A stretch of DNA of 64,000 bases from contig NC_030678.2 in the NCBI RefSeq assembly GCF_000004195.4, positions 138,075,047 to 138,139,046 on the forward strand, written 5' to 3'. The DNA is from Xenopus tropicalis (lineage: Eukaryota > Chordata > Amphibia > Anura > Pipidae). Below are positions 33,340 through 46,715 of the stretch, one piece after another. The position numbers and the translations under genes are program-made. Within the stretch, counting starts at the first letter, position 1, and every line of letters begins with the position of its first letter. The notes under the pieces are model-generated. The model was given only the letters and a program-made list of their open reading frames with translations, was not told where the DNA came from and ran no database searches.

Positions 33340-36046
33340 AGAGACAAAAGTTTGTCACTCTGCCCTAAGCCTCTGAGGGAGACAAGCGCAATGTTACTAT
33401 ATAGAATGTTCTGTACATTCTTACATTGTACATATATTATAATGTTTCACTGTATTACATATAAGATTTATTAGTTTAATACATGCAATAAGTGTAATAC
33501 AGTGCTTAGATTTGCTTTTTGTTTGTATTTTTTTGTTTTGTTTAGTATTTTGCTTATATGCATTTATACAAAATAGTGATTGGCAGGACTATTAATTACA
33601 TATTAAACTGTTTTGTATGACATTTCAAAGAAATTATTTTAAGTCCTTGGAGAAAATCTGCAATGCCTTCCCCTTTAGCAATAAAAACATATTGAGAATA
33701 AAAAGGAATTGTTTGAGACCTTTCAGAAAAAAGGGCACAGTTTTAATAACCAGTAAATTGCAGAGCTCCCATGAGAGGACTTTCTTAATAAGAGCCTTGT
33801 GCAGAATGAATTACAGGGCAGCAAGTTATACCTGCCTCCTTTCAGGGAGCATTATATGGAGTATGGGGCAAGCCAAATTGTGCATACATGCCATTCCAAG
33901 TAGGACTGCTTGCCCTCTTATCACAGACACCACATCGCCTGCTGCTGCTAATTAAATGACAGTATTTAACCTTACTGAAGCCAAGGCACATGTGATTTCC
34001 ACTATCCTACCTGTGCTGCTAAAATTTAAAAAAAATCAAAGAAATGTATGTTACCTTGGAATGGTATGTATTACTGGAATTATATTTATCTGGATAAAGT
34101 TTTACTCACATTAGCAGATTGGGGCTGATTAATGAAGTATTGAACCGAGGAGATTCCCAGCAGTTTAACATTTTCCCAAACTATCAGTACTTTTCAGACT
34201 GTCAAGAACATTTTTCCGACAGGAATATTTTAAAGAACTGCGTCATTTATGAAATTTGCTACCTGTGTAAGGTTATCAGAATGTGTTTAACAGCTTTTGA
34301 GCTGCTTTAATATGTATGCACAGAGAAAGGAATTAGACTACACATTGGAGCACATTTTTCCAGCACAGAAAATTCATTAAATGTGAAAGCCCATTGTTAA
34401 ACTTAGGGGCAAATTGATCAAAATGTAAGATAAGAGCCCACCCACTTTCTATTCATTTCTATGGGATTTTTAGAATTTATCTAATGGGAAACCTTCTCCC
34501 TTCATAACCCAATAGAAAAAGATTTAAGTAATGCTTCATGTTTGACCACATTAGATTATAAACTCGTGTGAGTAGGGCCATGCACCTACTGTCTATACTA
34601 GTGGTTCTCAACCTTCCTAATGCCGCAACCCTTTAATACAGTTCCTCATGTTGTGGTGACCCCCAACCATAAAATTATTTCTAAGACCATCAGAAATATG
34701 TGTTTTCCAAAGGGTTGTTCGACCCCCAAAGGGGTCCCGACCCACTGGTTGAAAAGCCGCTGGTCTATCCTATGCAATTGTGACAATGTCTATGTGTTTC
34801 TGCGATGGATTAGTACATGTAAATGTTTTAGATAATAGATATACTGTAATACAATTGTTTCAGTTCTGACATAACAATGGGAAGAAAACATCTCATAAAA
34901 TCAAATGTTTGTTTCCAGCAAATAGTTTGTTGCAGAATGAACAGATACAAATTTGAAATGAAAAAAATATTATTGGTCCTATAAACACAACTGAGTCAAT
35001 TTTAAAAACAGCAGTACTGAAGGGGGGTTGATTCAGGAGCTGCCCAAAATGACTTATTGGGTTTAAATAACAAACATAAGTCAGGTTCAACAGTATACAA
35101 GGTATGTGTACTTCACAAAGCCCAGGATAGTAAGATGTAACAGTTCATTTTTCTATGTTCTACACTGAGGGTTGCTACCTGTCTGGGACATACCTATTGC
35201 AGCAAAAGGTGGCAATCCTATCCACACTATGTGGCATATTTACTTAAGTGTGTGATTTCACCTCAGTTTGTCGGGTGTATTTTCACAACACATATATTTA
35301 CTAAAAGCATGTATGCTGTTGTGAGAGAAATGTTCTCATGGTATAAGTTCTCTATTATTTACTAGTGTATTTTTTCCTACTTCTTGGGCTCCTCAGCAGT
35401 TTAAGAGTCTGCTTTCTGCTGTATTTCTATATGGATTTTTATTGTATAACATATGTGTTAAATATTAGCCATGTTAAATAGTAGCCTTGCCAGACACACT
35501 TTACTTATTATTTTATATAGATAACAAAGTTTATATTAGTGAATATTAATTATTTGTTATTGAATAGGATTCAGTTCCAGTGAGAATGACCAAAGCATTA
35601 TTTAGCAGGGTCTACATAGGTCATTAGGCTTTTTTCAGGGGTTGTCAGTAGAAACAGGGAAGCCTTTGATTCAGCTAATAGCTGCGAGTTTGTCAACTTT
35701 CAATATTTATATGAGGTAGTGCATTTTCCCACACAGAGTAGAATTGTTGTGATATTTAATCCAAATATAAATAGTTAAATATAAAAGATAAATAATTATT
35801 TTGATATTTGATCAATAAAGTATTCTTGGGAAGAAAGAGACTGTAACTGCAGATGAAGTTATCAAATTTCTTGTGGGACTTTTGTGGTTTTTTGTACAGG
35901 TATTAGGTTTCTTCAAGGCAAAACTATTCTGAACACATTATTCATCTATTATATAGCAACAACATTTTATGTATTACTTTGATTTCTAGCAGTCTTTAGA
36001 GCCCTGTGCATGAAAGTTTTGATTGCAAGGGAGCCATGGGCAGTAG
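33340..36046. other. No gene seen apart from one SPIN-like copy
   Basis: Outside 34599-34762 nothing was identified. 'ctttctattcatttctatgggatttttagaa' words near 34447 resemble the palindrome arms at 1100 and 1600. Confidence 0.45.
34599..34762. mobile_element. SPIN-like hAT (Buster group) non-autonomous copy
   Basis: The left end TAGTGGTTCTCAACCTTCC and the right end TTGAAAAGCCGCTG match the ends known for SPIN elements. It is flanked by GTCTATAC (34591-34598) and GTCTATCC (34763-34770), a 7/8 target duplication with central TA as expected for Buster-type hATs. Length is 164 bp. A second copy lies at 51694-51879. Confidence 0.8.
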
Positions 36047-36507
36047 TTAAAGGGTTGGTTCACCATAAGGTTGACTTTTAGTATGCTATACAATAACCTA
36101 TTTTTTAGCAACATTTCAATTGGTCTTTTTTATTTTTGATAGTTTTGTAATTATTTGACTCTTTCCAGCTTTCAAATGGGGATCACTGGCCCCAGAAGCC
36201 AAAAAAAACCTATTGCTTTGTGAGGCTACAATTTTATTGTAATTGCCTTATTATTATTTAGCTTTTTATTTAGGCCCTCCTCTATTCATATTCCTGTCTC
36301 CCTTTCAAATCACTGCCTGGTTGCTAGGTTAAATTGGACTTGGAGCAACCAGATAGCTGCTGAAATTCCAGACTGGATAGCTGCTTAACAAAAAGCTAAA
36401 TACAATAATAATAATAATACAATATAAAAGTCTGATTGCATATTGTATCGGAATAGCATTCTCTACATCATACTAAAAGTTATTCTAAAGGTGAACAACC
36501 CCTTTAA
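36047..36507. mobile_element. T2-type MITE, complete
   Basis: TTAAAGGGTTGGTTCACC at the left and GGTGAACAACCCCTTTAA at the right. The interior has the family's 'ttcaaatggggatcactgg' and 'gcctggttgctagg' segments. Confidence 0.75.
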
Positions 36508-37876
36508 GTACAGGGGTTCTTAGCACCTTGCGTTCCCCAGGGTTGTTCTGATGATGCAAAAACTAGGGGTGTTTTCGGCGATTCCCATCGGCAGGCAGGA
36601 ATGCATATAGAGAGACTTAGCACACAAATTGTGTTGGGGCAAGGGGCAAGGGGCAAAATCCAAAACAAAGCACTCTGCACTCATCTTTTAAACTTTGCAC
36701 CTTGCCCCTTTTTTGTAAATAAATCTGTTAATGTTTTCAAAATAGTTATTGGTCAGTTATCTCAAAACCCAATTTTTGTTTAGAAAGCTCCAAAATATGG
36801 GAACGTTATAATCTGTTTTCTGTGTACTGCCACTATAAAATATATGACTATTATTATTAATTTAAGTTTAAGTTTTGCTCCAAAATAATAATTGTTTTAG
36901 CAGGCAGTGACATTTACCCCTCCTTTTTAGCTATGGTAGCAGGTGTTGTGGTAGACACTGGAGATTGCTCTCAATTGTCACAGCCAGTCAGGAAAGGAGG
37001 GGTTTATTTTAGTGTCAGTATCATGGAAATGCTTGTAAAAAAAAAGATGTTTCAGAATAAAATAGGAAGATTTAAATTACGACAAAATTATACATACAAT
37101 TTGGTTAATGTTATATAGTCCTATATATTATAACAAAATTTGATTCATCTCATGGAAATGAGAACATATCTAATATTATCAGTTTAAAATGTTGTACTGT
37201 TTCTGAAATACTGAAGTTACTATTTTCTTCTCAGCTATTTGTCTCTCTGCATGTAGATTTTTGTGTTTGCAGTTTGTTGTTTTTATAGAAATACAGCCAT
37301 AATACATCATCAAGGCAAAGAGTACACAGGCCAGTTGTGTATTATTGCTAAATGTCCATCAAAAACAAAGGGATAGTCAAGAGTAAGTTGTTTTTTAATC
37401 GATTAAATGTCAGTGACACAAACCTTATATAAAATTTTTGTTTTGATGACAGTTCTTAATTTTTGACTGATTTCTTTGTCTTTGCAAAAATACTTGATGT
37501 AAGCATTCATTTATTATTTTGACAAAACAAATCTATTAGTTCACTAAAGGCTTTTAAGATCTAATATGCCATGTTACTAATAAAAAAGCCTATCTGGAGA
37601 ACTCCAGGTTTCACCCTTTCAGGATAAGGGTTTCTGTTTCGGACACACATAAATACAGTACGTCTGTGAATATATTTAAAATGTACCACTCAAAATGCAC
37701 CCAGCAGAAACCCCCACAAACAAAGGATATAGAAAACTTTTTCATATAGTGTCCTAGGACACTATGAGGATGGGAACATTGTTGCTTTAACTTTTTGTTT
37801 TATAATATTTTTGCCACTAGAGAAGTGGGTAACGTATTTTAAAATGTGTCTAACATGTCTATTAAAAGCCATGTTA

Positions 37877-38067
37877 TAAATCACTTGGGGGTGCCAAATG
37901 TTAGACTCTTCTAGCGATTGTAATTACTTACCTGATAATCCCTGTGCTTCTGTTACCAGAAAACTGCACTGGCCCGGGGGTTCTTCTGTGCAGGCACCAT
38001 AGAGTGATCCTCTGCCTTCTTTTTTGCATGGGTGCGCTTGTGCAGGTTTGGCACCCCCAAGTGAATT
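37877..38067. mobile_element. Short MITE with 18-bp perfect inverted ends
   Basis: TCACTTGGGGGTGCCAAA at 37881 and its exact complement TTTGGCACCCCCAAGTGA ending near 38062. The GC-rich centre has a 'cactggcccggggg' stretch. The superfamily is not certain. Confidence 0.7.
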
Positions 38068-39157
38068 ACACTATCTCTCTCCATTAAACTGCTATCTTGG
38101 GAGGTTGCATATTACTAGTTCTTCTGCTTTTGGACCTTTAAACAGATTTTTCAGACCTGTTGGATCAGACATTTTTAACTGTTCTATATCTTTTTGGTCT
38201 GCATTATTTCAGTGTGTAGGATTATACTACTAATACATTCTAATAACTTATAGGTGTCTGTATCATACGTTATGCATAATCTTAGGATCTTATCATCAGT
38301 GACATGTACCACCCCAAAAACAGCATTTATTCTGAGGAAAATAATTAAAAAATGAGAAATGGAGATTAGTGATAGTTGTCCAATTATGACAAATTTGTTG
38401 GGAAATATTTTTTTAAGGTTAATTTATTCCTTTGGGTATATACTGTATATGTGTGTGGCATGTAAGTGCATGCCAAGGCCCACACTGTTGCAGTTAAAGG
38501 TGCACAAAATTAATGCAATTCACTAACCTGCACAAACTTTTGCTCCTTTATCAAAACCATCATTTTGCCCTAGTTTGCCATGCTTACAGTGATGTTGGGA
38601 TACTGGGGGTAAAGTGACAATGTAGGTAGAAAACATGGAGGATTGTTTTAATATCTTGGTGCTAGTTTTGTAAATTAGGTCTCTAAACTGTACGTTGAGC
38701 CCAAAGTGACCAGTCAAAGCAATCAGTCTTCAGGAACCAAACAAATCAGCTTAGGAAGGAGATCCCTGGACAATACAATTGTCTGAGTATCTCACTCCTA
38801 TGTATGTGATGTGCAAAGCCCTTCCTGGCCATTCTATGTGGTTGTATGTTTAGCAATTTACTCATCATACCCCTAAAGTTTATTATTCAGCTGTGTAATT
38901 TTCTGTGTGTGGGCAAATTAAACCATATATTTTCACATGATGCCTAAAGTAGTTTTGTTTGAATTTGCTTTTATCTATTGGATAAAAGTTATTATTGGAC
39001 CTTAATATGGCAGTAAATTGTACAGTAGATTTATAAATAGTCCAAAGGAGTGAGATTATTCTAAGAGAACCTATAGTAAAATAGAAGAGTACTGTTCTTT
39101 GTTGTACTGTTTTACTTTGGCAACACATGAAGTCATATCCTGTTCTTTAACACATCC

Positions 39158-39181
39158 ATGAACTTGAACTTGAACTTGAAC
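39158..39181. repeat. Short GAACTT hexamer repeat
   Basis: Four tandem ATGAACTT/TGAACT-type units. Confidence 0.7.
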
Positions 39182-39789
39182 TACACAAGAGGGAGGCATA
39201 AAAACAGCAATAGTGAGAAGAGAGTGCATTCACAAAAGGCATGTGGGATGGCTCAAAGAATGACTGGGATAGGCAGAGAAGCAAATGTGCTTTAACACGA
39301 AATGCAGAATGCATATATGAAAAGGGGGTTACAGTAACTAAGGATGAAATAATTAGCAACAGATAAATAAACTTAGTACACACAGTTGTACAGGAAAATG
39401 TTTTCCTCTATTTGAAATCTTTTCATTTATGCTGAAAAATAGACATTTATTTGCAGGTTTAGTGATTATCTAAACATTTATATATTGTAGAAAGTAATTT
39501 CCTAGCCAATTATGCAATTGTTATTTTATTTTCATAATTTTGGGCATTGTTTGGCAGCGTTCCTCCTAATCTTCTGTAAATAGTGTTCATACTTTTTTTG
39601 CACTATTAAAAAACAGAGGTGCAAAGTGTACATCAGGTACTCAATACATGTTACATGTTATGTTTGAAAACCCTCATTTCCAATGTATCAGATTTCGTAT
39701 CAGATGTAGTGTTATTAATTGGTTTATATTATGTGTATGCATTCAGCATTTTTGTGCACTGCAGAATTTCATAATTGTGCTGATGTTAT

Positions 39790-39812
39790 TACATATATAT
39801 ATATATATATAG
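39790..39812. repeat. (TA)n microsatellite
   Basis: About ten TA dinucleotides. Confidence 0.85.
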
Positions 39813-40399
39813 GTGCCCAAGCTTACAGAGAATATTGCTGGGACTTTTGCAATAATAATTCATTTCAATGGCAAGTGGCAGCAGTGTACAGTTCCTGCGT
39901 AGGGTCCAAGCACTGCCATTAAGCCACTATTTTCTAGTTAGTTTCTTTTAACAACATACCATGCTTTCTGCATTAGCAATGCAGCCCCTGTCCAAACCAA
40001 TAAGCGTGCTACTAGTAAATGATGGGGATGCTTTTTGTCTGTCTTGTCTGTTTCTATAATGTAGCCACTCTTTTATTCTGTTTTGCTGTATAAGGCCAAA
40101 TTGGGTGGGGCTCAAACCAGTTTGCTAAGCGTTATTAAAGGTTAAGAGCAAGTAGTAGCAAATTAAACTGTTAGATTTTTCACAGCTTAACAGAGCTACA
40201 GGAAGAGTGGCAAAATACATGTGGAAAATATAAAGGGAATGGCCCCCAAAGAACATTTTTGCATTATTAAAAAAAATTGCTGTCATTTCTGGCTCATCCC
40301 AACTTTCAAATGGTGGTCACCAACCCCTTCTTCAAGGGAACAATTTTAATATTATTGATACTTTTGATACTTTTTATAAGTTAGCTTTCTATTCAGGTC

Positions 40400-40885
40400 T
40401 TTACAGTTGTCACGGAAGCTCCCCAACTTGGACAGAAGTGTCAACGACACTCACATGCTCAGTGTGCTCTGAGCAGCTGTTGAGAAGTTAAGTTTAGGGG
40501 TTGTAACAAATTATCAAGCAGAAAATGAGGCTGGCCTCAGTGGCCTGTCAGATAAGATGATGCTACAGGGCTGATTATTAAATTCTGATGCTAACTGCAC
40601 TGGTTTCATAGCTGCTTTATAATGTAAATCTGAATAAATCACTAATCAGCCTTATATTGTGACAGTTATATTCTATATATACAGTATATTGTGCGTCGAT
40701 CCCTAAGCTCAGTAACTGACAGCAGCACAGAGCATGTGCAAGGAATCAGCTACTGGGGGCATCTTTGGAGCCACAGATCTTCCCTGCTTTAGGGCCATGG
40801 TTGCCTTGGGCTGGTACAGAACCCTAAAACATAAATTACAACATTTCTAGCCTATTTCTTTAGTTGAGCTTTAGTTCTTCTTTAA
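40400..40885. mobile_element. T2-type MITE of the 20650-21136 family, degraded left end
   Basis: Ends with TTTAGTTCTTCTTTAA and shares 'gctcagtgtgctctgagcagc' and 'gcacagagcatgtgca' with the 20.6-kb copy. It is preceded by a fragment of another T2 family (40290-40400). Confidence 0.6.
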
Positions 40886-41432
40886 GTCAGAGTCGTGGAA
40901 CCCCAGTCTTGCATTTCTATTTCATGATAAATTTTATGTTTAGGTGTAAGAATAAATACATGTTGTATATGTTTACCTAAAATCAACGTGGCACTGATAA
41001 TTATTATATTTTTGTAGTAACTGAATTAAATTTGATGTTGTAAAATGACTTTAATATACATTTCTCTAAAATTTTTCTATGTTTAACAGAGGTTTATAAT
41101 TTTATACTTTTGAATTAAAAAACTCAATTTTAGGCTGCATAGTTTAGTGTATTTAATCTGGTTTGCCTTTTTTGAGGCCTTACCTCCCTTTTTTACACAA
41201 GATAGCTTGTTGAGTTTGACCTATTGAGAACATGTTTTCATGAAAGTCTGTGTATTGTACTTAATGACTTAATTAACAATAATACCATAAGGGATAGAAA
41301 TACTGAAATTTGTGTAAAATGTTCTATAACTAAATCTACTTGCTTTTTATTACATCCTGGTACTTGCTGTTGCATGTTGTTTCAATGCTGTATGTCTTAA
41401 TCTGAATACACATGTATTCTTATGGCTCTTGA

Positions 41433-41467
41433 TCTTCTGTTGTTTCAGGCACTGAAACAACAGAAGA
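41433..41467. other. Perfect 15-bp stem, 5-base loop inverted repeat
   Basis: TCTTCTGTTGTTTCA (41433-41447) is followed after GGCAC by its exact complement TGAAACAACAGAAGA (41453-41467). It lies outside any MITE recognised here. The left arm also looks like a splice acceptor (GTTGTTTCAG). Function unknown. Confidence 0.6.
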
Positions 41468-42133
41468 AATCAGTGTAACTGACTTCGCCTGGCTGGGTTC
41501 CTCTAATGCACAGACTTCAGGATGAAATAAAAGGCAAAAGGGCAAGTACCATAAGTTTACATACATCATTTTTTTCAACCTTTTTGTAATTTATAGGGCT
41601 ACAACCTTTCCCTTTTAAACTGTTTACCTAAACCTACAAGCTGCAGTATTAATGCCTACTTAATGTACTGGGCCCAAAGTAAAAGAAAATGCCTCCCTTA
41701 CTGTACATAGCAAACATGAAGCTGTAACCATAAAAAGTAGAAGACCAAAGGCAAACTGCCTTTTATCAATTCAGTGTGACTATTTCTCTAATGATATTTT
41801 GACACATTATTTTACATTTGCCAGTGCATTTTCCCCATACAATTGTAGAGGGAAAATAAACTAGCTAATGTACAATCTAAACAGCAATGATGCATGGATA
41901 TGATGGATATGGATATAGGATATTGGCATGGATAATATGACTATATGATACAATGGTAGCTGCTGTATCTTTATAATGGCAGTTCATCAATCTGCCCCTG
42001 GTGAAATTCATTTTGGTGCTTCTTATATTACAAGCACCTGCAATAACATGTGAATTTACGTACCAATTAAAGGAGAATCACCTGCTTGAAAGGCAGATAT
42101 TTTTACAACTTTTTATAAGGTTGTCCATCCATT

Positions 42134-42558
42134 TTAAAGGAACAGTAACACCAAAAAATGAAAGTGTATAAAAGTAACTAAAATATAATGTGCTGCTGCC
42201 CTGCACTGGTAAAAGTTGTGTGTTTACTTCAGAAAGTCTACTATTATTTATATAAATAAGCTGCTATGTAGCCATGGAGGCAGCCATTCAAAGGAGAAAA
42301 GGCACAGGCACATAGCAGATAACAGATAAAACACTATTGTATTCTACAGAACTTATCTGTTATCTGCTTTGTAACCTGTGCCTTTTCTCCTTTTTTCCAG
42401 CTTGAATGGCTGCCCCCGTGGCTACACAGCAGTTTATTATATAAATTATAGTAGTGTTACTGTAGCAAACACACCAGTTTTACCAGTGCAGGGCAACAGT
42501 GTATTATATTTTTATTACTTGAAAGCTCTTTCATTTTTTGGTGTTACTGTTCCTTTAA
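42134..42558. mobile_element. T2-type MITE, very well preserved
   Basis: The TTAA-bounded inverted ends (TTAAAGGAACAGTAACACCA and its complement) match over about 30 bases. The interior is palindromic around 42300-42380 ('agataacagataa' and 'ttatctgttatct'). The end match suggests a fairly young copy. Confidence 0.85.
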
Positions 42559-45394
42559 GACTTCTGTGTGGAATGAGAAAAGATTTGGTAGTTTTATATG
42601 TTGGTTTACCACAAACAAACAAAAATACATATGTGAATACCAGAGTTTTGTCATTGTCAATAATATTTTGGTTGAACTGACACATTATTTTTAAAAAGGG
42701 TCAATATTTCTGCCAAACTGACTGTATTAAATACATTTACAAGATGACATAAGTGGGGGAAGAGAAACTGGCCTAATATGAGTGTTGGCATTTCTGTGTA
42801 TTATAAATACATATTATGTAATGGGAAGTGCTGTGGTAGTAAATGTTTGTTTTTTTTCTGTATACTTCAATATTAAAAGTGAAGTGAAGATGATAAAATG
42901 AGCATAGATTTAAAAAAGTAAATACCCTACAAAGCAAAAATCACCTTTAGCTGCATTTAGAGTGAAAACATAAAATTCATGTATCACATCCCTCCATGGA
43001 AAACTGGTTTGACTCAACCAGATTTTTTCATTGTGAACAGTACTTTCAAGATCTTTCTACCACACTTTTATTGGATTCATGTCATGACAAGGTCATGCCA
43101 TTTATCCATGGTTCCTTCCACTAGAGAGTCACCCAGGCACTCCAGCTGCAAAACATCTACACTGACACCAACATGTTGACTGTTGAAAGGCAGGCACATT
43201 ATGTCTGGGATTTACCAAACTCATGGTGCCAGTGTTGTTGCCAAAATATTCAGTCCTTGGTTGATTAATCTTAAAACCTTTCTTACAAAATGTGCCATTA
43301 TTTGATGCTTCCTATGTTTGATGAAATGTTTAAAAAATCAGAGAGAATAAAATACAACTTTGAAAACAATGAAAATTCTTTAGTCACAAGATCACTTTGA
43401 AGTTTTGGGGAAAAATGATAAGCAAATGAAATTACATTTTATAAGCATTAACCTGTACTGCAAAACCAACCTGCATCTCTAGCATGCAAACACTGTTAAT
43501 TATAACTTTGCTTATTGGCCCATGTATGGGGCCTTCTTAACAACAGATATCTAATTAAAAATCAGCTGGTGTGTAGAGTGTAGAGAAGCAGGCATATAAA
43601 ATGCACCTGCAGGAGCCATCTGTGAAGCTTGAAAGTGTTTTGCCATTAATTAGCTTGTGAAATGTAAATCAGGACCACTGATGATTTGTACATAGAATGG
43701 AAAGAGCTTTTGGGAGGATTTATGGAATTTTGTGGAATAAAAACAAATTGCATAAATAGTAAGATGTACTGAAATAGTAACTTTTGGTGTTGGCATTGTC
43801 ATAAAAACATCAGAATGATGCTTTATATTTAATGTAATCAACCTGCTACCAACTAAACATTACGTTAGATGTTTAGCTTAAAGATGAAAAATGATAAAAT
43901 CCAAATTGTAAAACTCTCACACTATAACTGAATTTATGCAGGTCTTTGGTTTCATTTCCTGTTTGTTTGGCTGCTTCTAAGTGCTTTTCAAAAAAGTGCC
44001 CTTTGGTTGTTAATAAATAAAGTTTAGGTTGTTATTTTGATAAAGAAACATCATTTTTTCAAACTAGATTAAATATAAAAGTAATAACTTCAGTATTGTA
44101 AAAAAAAATAAGGCTTATAGTCTTGTTTAACTAATTTCCTTGCTAATAATTTGGGGTCTGTACTTCATGTGATGTTTCAGCCCAGTTGGAAAGGGATAGC
44201 TTTCAGTAATTTCATAATTCAAATTTCAGAGTTGTTAAATTTCCCCCATCCTTAGAATACATTAAAAGTTATCATTAAGAAATCCCTGCTACGGGATTTT
44301 CCTAGGGAAAAGAAAGATTCTTTGATAGTACATCCTAGAGTTATACAGTAAATATCAATTTAACATACCCTGAAGTTTTCCCACAGTTTACATAGTTTTT
44401 TGTGGTCCCGCCAATTTATAATATAATTCAAATTTTGTCCTAATGTTCCAAAAAATGGTAATTTGTCCTCCATGAATGTTATTATTAGTGAAATAAAAAG
44501 GTTTAAATACTAACCAGATGCATATTTTGCCATGGTTCTGTCTGTAAATAGACAAGTCATAAAGTCTGCTCTTCATACAGTCATGCACAAATCATGTATT
44601 GCTTAAGGTTATGCATCTGACTGTCACAGAGGCCTTGCAAACGCTGTCCCATAGTGTAACATTAATTGCAGAAAAGTAGTTTTACGAACGTAATGGTTAC
44701 CTGCGTTAAATCGTGCGCTAATATAGCAAGCGGCAAAATATTTCGTCCAACATGGGAATTAACGCACATATGGAAAATAACACAAGCAAAACCCTCATAA
44801 AATTTTTAATGCATGCTATAAATAGCGCTCGAAATATTGACCTTTAGTGAAGCAACCCTTATATATCATTTTTAATGTGCTGGTAAAGACAGTGTTTATT
44901 TATCTACCTGGTTTATTGGTTACAAAACACTTTAAAATGTTGCATAAAGGCTGTCCTTACGTTTGACTATTAATGCATATACACTTTTACCCTATTTTTG
45001 TTGCCCCTTTGAAACCAGTGAGCAAGCCAATCAGATGCTGCCATTTAACTACTCTTGGCAAATGCGCATTAACTATTTTATTAAATGTTATCCACTAAAT
45101 TTTAAATACTAAATAACAACTGATAAATACTAAAATGTAATTGGTAATTTATTTCTGTTTAGTTGAGTTCATTTTGCTTGTTTGGTGGTTGGTGTACTGT
45201 TTGGTTGTTCTTTCACATGTGGCATTTGGTAGTTGTGTTTTGTTTCAGCTAAAAATCAGGAAATACTCCAAAGTGCTTCTCAGTATGGTACAGTGACATA
45301 ATTATGGCAAAAGTGACAAAACTATTGGCCCAAAACTTGAACGTGTATATTTCATGTATTATATATGCATTTCTGTCAGAATACAAGCGAGTTG
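42559..45394. other. No gene seen, one MITE fragment
   Basis: Only the Harbinger fragment at 44655-44865 was recognised. Confidence 0.45.
44655..44865. mobile_element. Fragment of a GATTCACTAAAG-type Harbinger MITE
   Basis: Contains 'cctgcgttaaatcgtgcgc' style GCG/TTA words and ends 'gacctttagtgaagcaaccctta', a diverged right end of the family at 27488-28089. The left end is not found. Confidence 0.4.
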
Positions 45395-45462
45395 CTGGCG
45401 CTCCCCCTGCCCGACTGTTCCTCCCCTGACGCGTGAAATTTACACGAGCTCAGGGGACCACT
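45395..45462. mobile_element. Fragment of the CAGGGTCGGACTGGG hAT MITE
   Basis: The interior words 'ggcgctccccctgcccgactg' and 'ttcctcccctgacgcg' match the elements at 23488 and 51400, but no ends remain. Confidence 0.5.
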
Positions 45463-45919
45463 GGTCTGTTTTCCACTATACAAAATTCTCCACTCATAGC
45501 TGTTCTGGTTAGTTCTTCCAGGGCATTCATCTAATCTTAACACCCACCTGTGGACATTCACATTAATGCTAGACTTGGGGTTAACAAGCAACTGTTTTAC
45601 TAACAATTGGCAGCAACAAACCAAAGATTGGTTTGGTACATTTCAGAATTACCTGCATCTGCTGCTTTGAAAGACCCACCTAAACATGGCAAGTACCTAG
45701 AGCTGTGCATTAGAAGCACAGAATACACGGAAGCCTAGTGAACTTAAAATTAAAATTCTGAAAACAGACCACAGATCTACTTCTGTAAAAGATGGAATTA
45801 TGTTATATATATCACATAAAAATATGCACTTTCAAGTTTAGAGTGTAGGAGAGGAAATTAAGCATCCAGTAATTTTAGTTGGCCAACTAATATTTACGTG
45901 CAGGTAAACCTAATACTTA

Positions 45920-46451
45920 GGGGCACATGTACTAATCCACGAACGTCCGAAAAGAGTCCGAATGTGTTTTTTTCGTAATGATCGGTATTTTCCGATTTAT
46001 TTGTAAATTGTCGCAACTTTTTCGTAGCCGTTACGACTTTTTCGTAAATTGACTCAACTTTTCCGTAGCGTTACGACTTGCGAGAATTGTCGCGACTTTT
46101 TCAGATTCATTCAAGCTTCAGTATCGTGACTTTCCTTGGGCCGGGTTGGAGCTGCAGAGTGCCATTGACCCCCATGGGAGGCTTCCAAAATCATGCAAAG
46201 TCTGAAAGGGTTGCCCGCCGTTTACGAGCGCTCAATACGAAAAAGTCGCAACAATATACAAGCAAATCGTAATGGCTACGGAAAAGTTGCGACAATTTGC
46301 GCAAGTGGTAACGGCTACGAAAAAGTTGCGTCAATTTACGAAAGAGTTGCAATGGTGACGAAAAAAATCGCAAAAAATACGAAAAGTCGCAAAATGTTCG
46401 TTTCCAATCTGAATTTTTCGATTCGGATTCGTGGATTAGTAAATGTGCCCC
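45920..46451. mobile_element. Harbinger-type MITE, TTA target, single 52-bp internal unit
   Basis: GGGGCACATGTACTAATCC at the left and GGATTAGTAAATGTGCCCC at the right, flanked by TTA (45917-45919 and 46452-46454). The interior is dense in TTTTCGTA/TACGAAAA words. At about 46135-46186 it contains, in reverse, one copy of the 52-bp unit that is tandemly repeated at 61789-62204. Confidence 0.8.
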
Positions 46452-46454
46452 TTA

Positions 46455-46715
46455 GACGCCCATTCATGAAAGCACAATTTTTTTTTCCGAAAAAAACGTA
46501 TTTTTTTCTGATTTATAGAACTTTTCGTAATGACCACAATAATATTGTTAAAATGAAGCAACCTTACGATTGTAAACACAAACACAATATTTTTGTATGA
46601 CCAAGGAAAGAATTTTCTCGCAATTGTCGCACATGAGAAATTATCGTGGTTACTCCGAATTTTTTCCAATCATGCTTTTAACTAGCGAAAATTGGTGCTT
46701 TAATGAATGGGCCCC
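46455..46715. mobile_element. Second Harbinger-type MITE abutting the first
   Basis: The left end has CCCATTCATGAAAGCAC and the right end GTGCTTTAATGAATGGGCCCC, flanked by TTA at 46452-46454 (shared with the neighbour) and 46716-46718. Confidence 0.75.

Larger units (their letters stand above)
38068..40290. other. No gene seen, two short tandem repeats
   Basis: Contains only the hexamer run at 39158 and the (TA)n at 39790. Confidence 0.45.
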
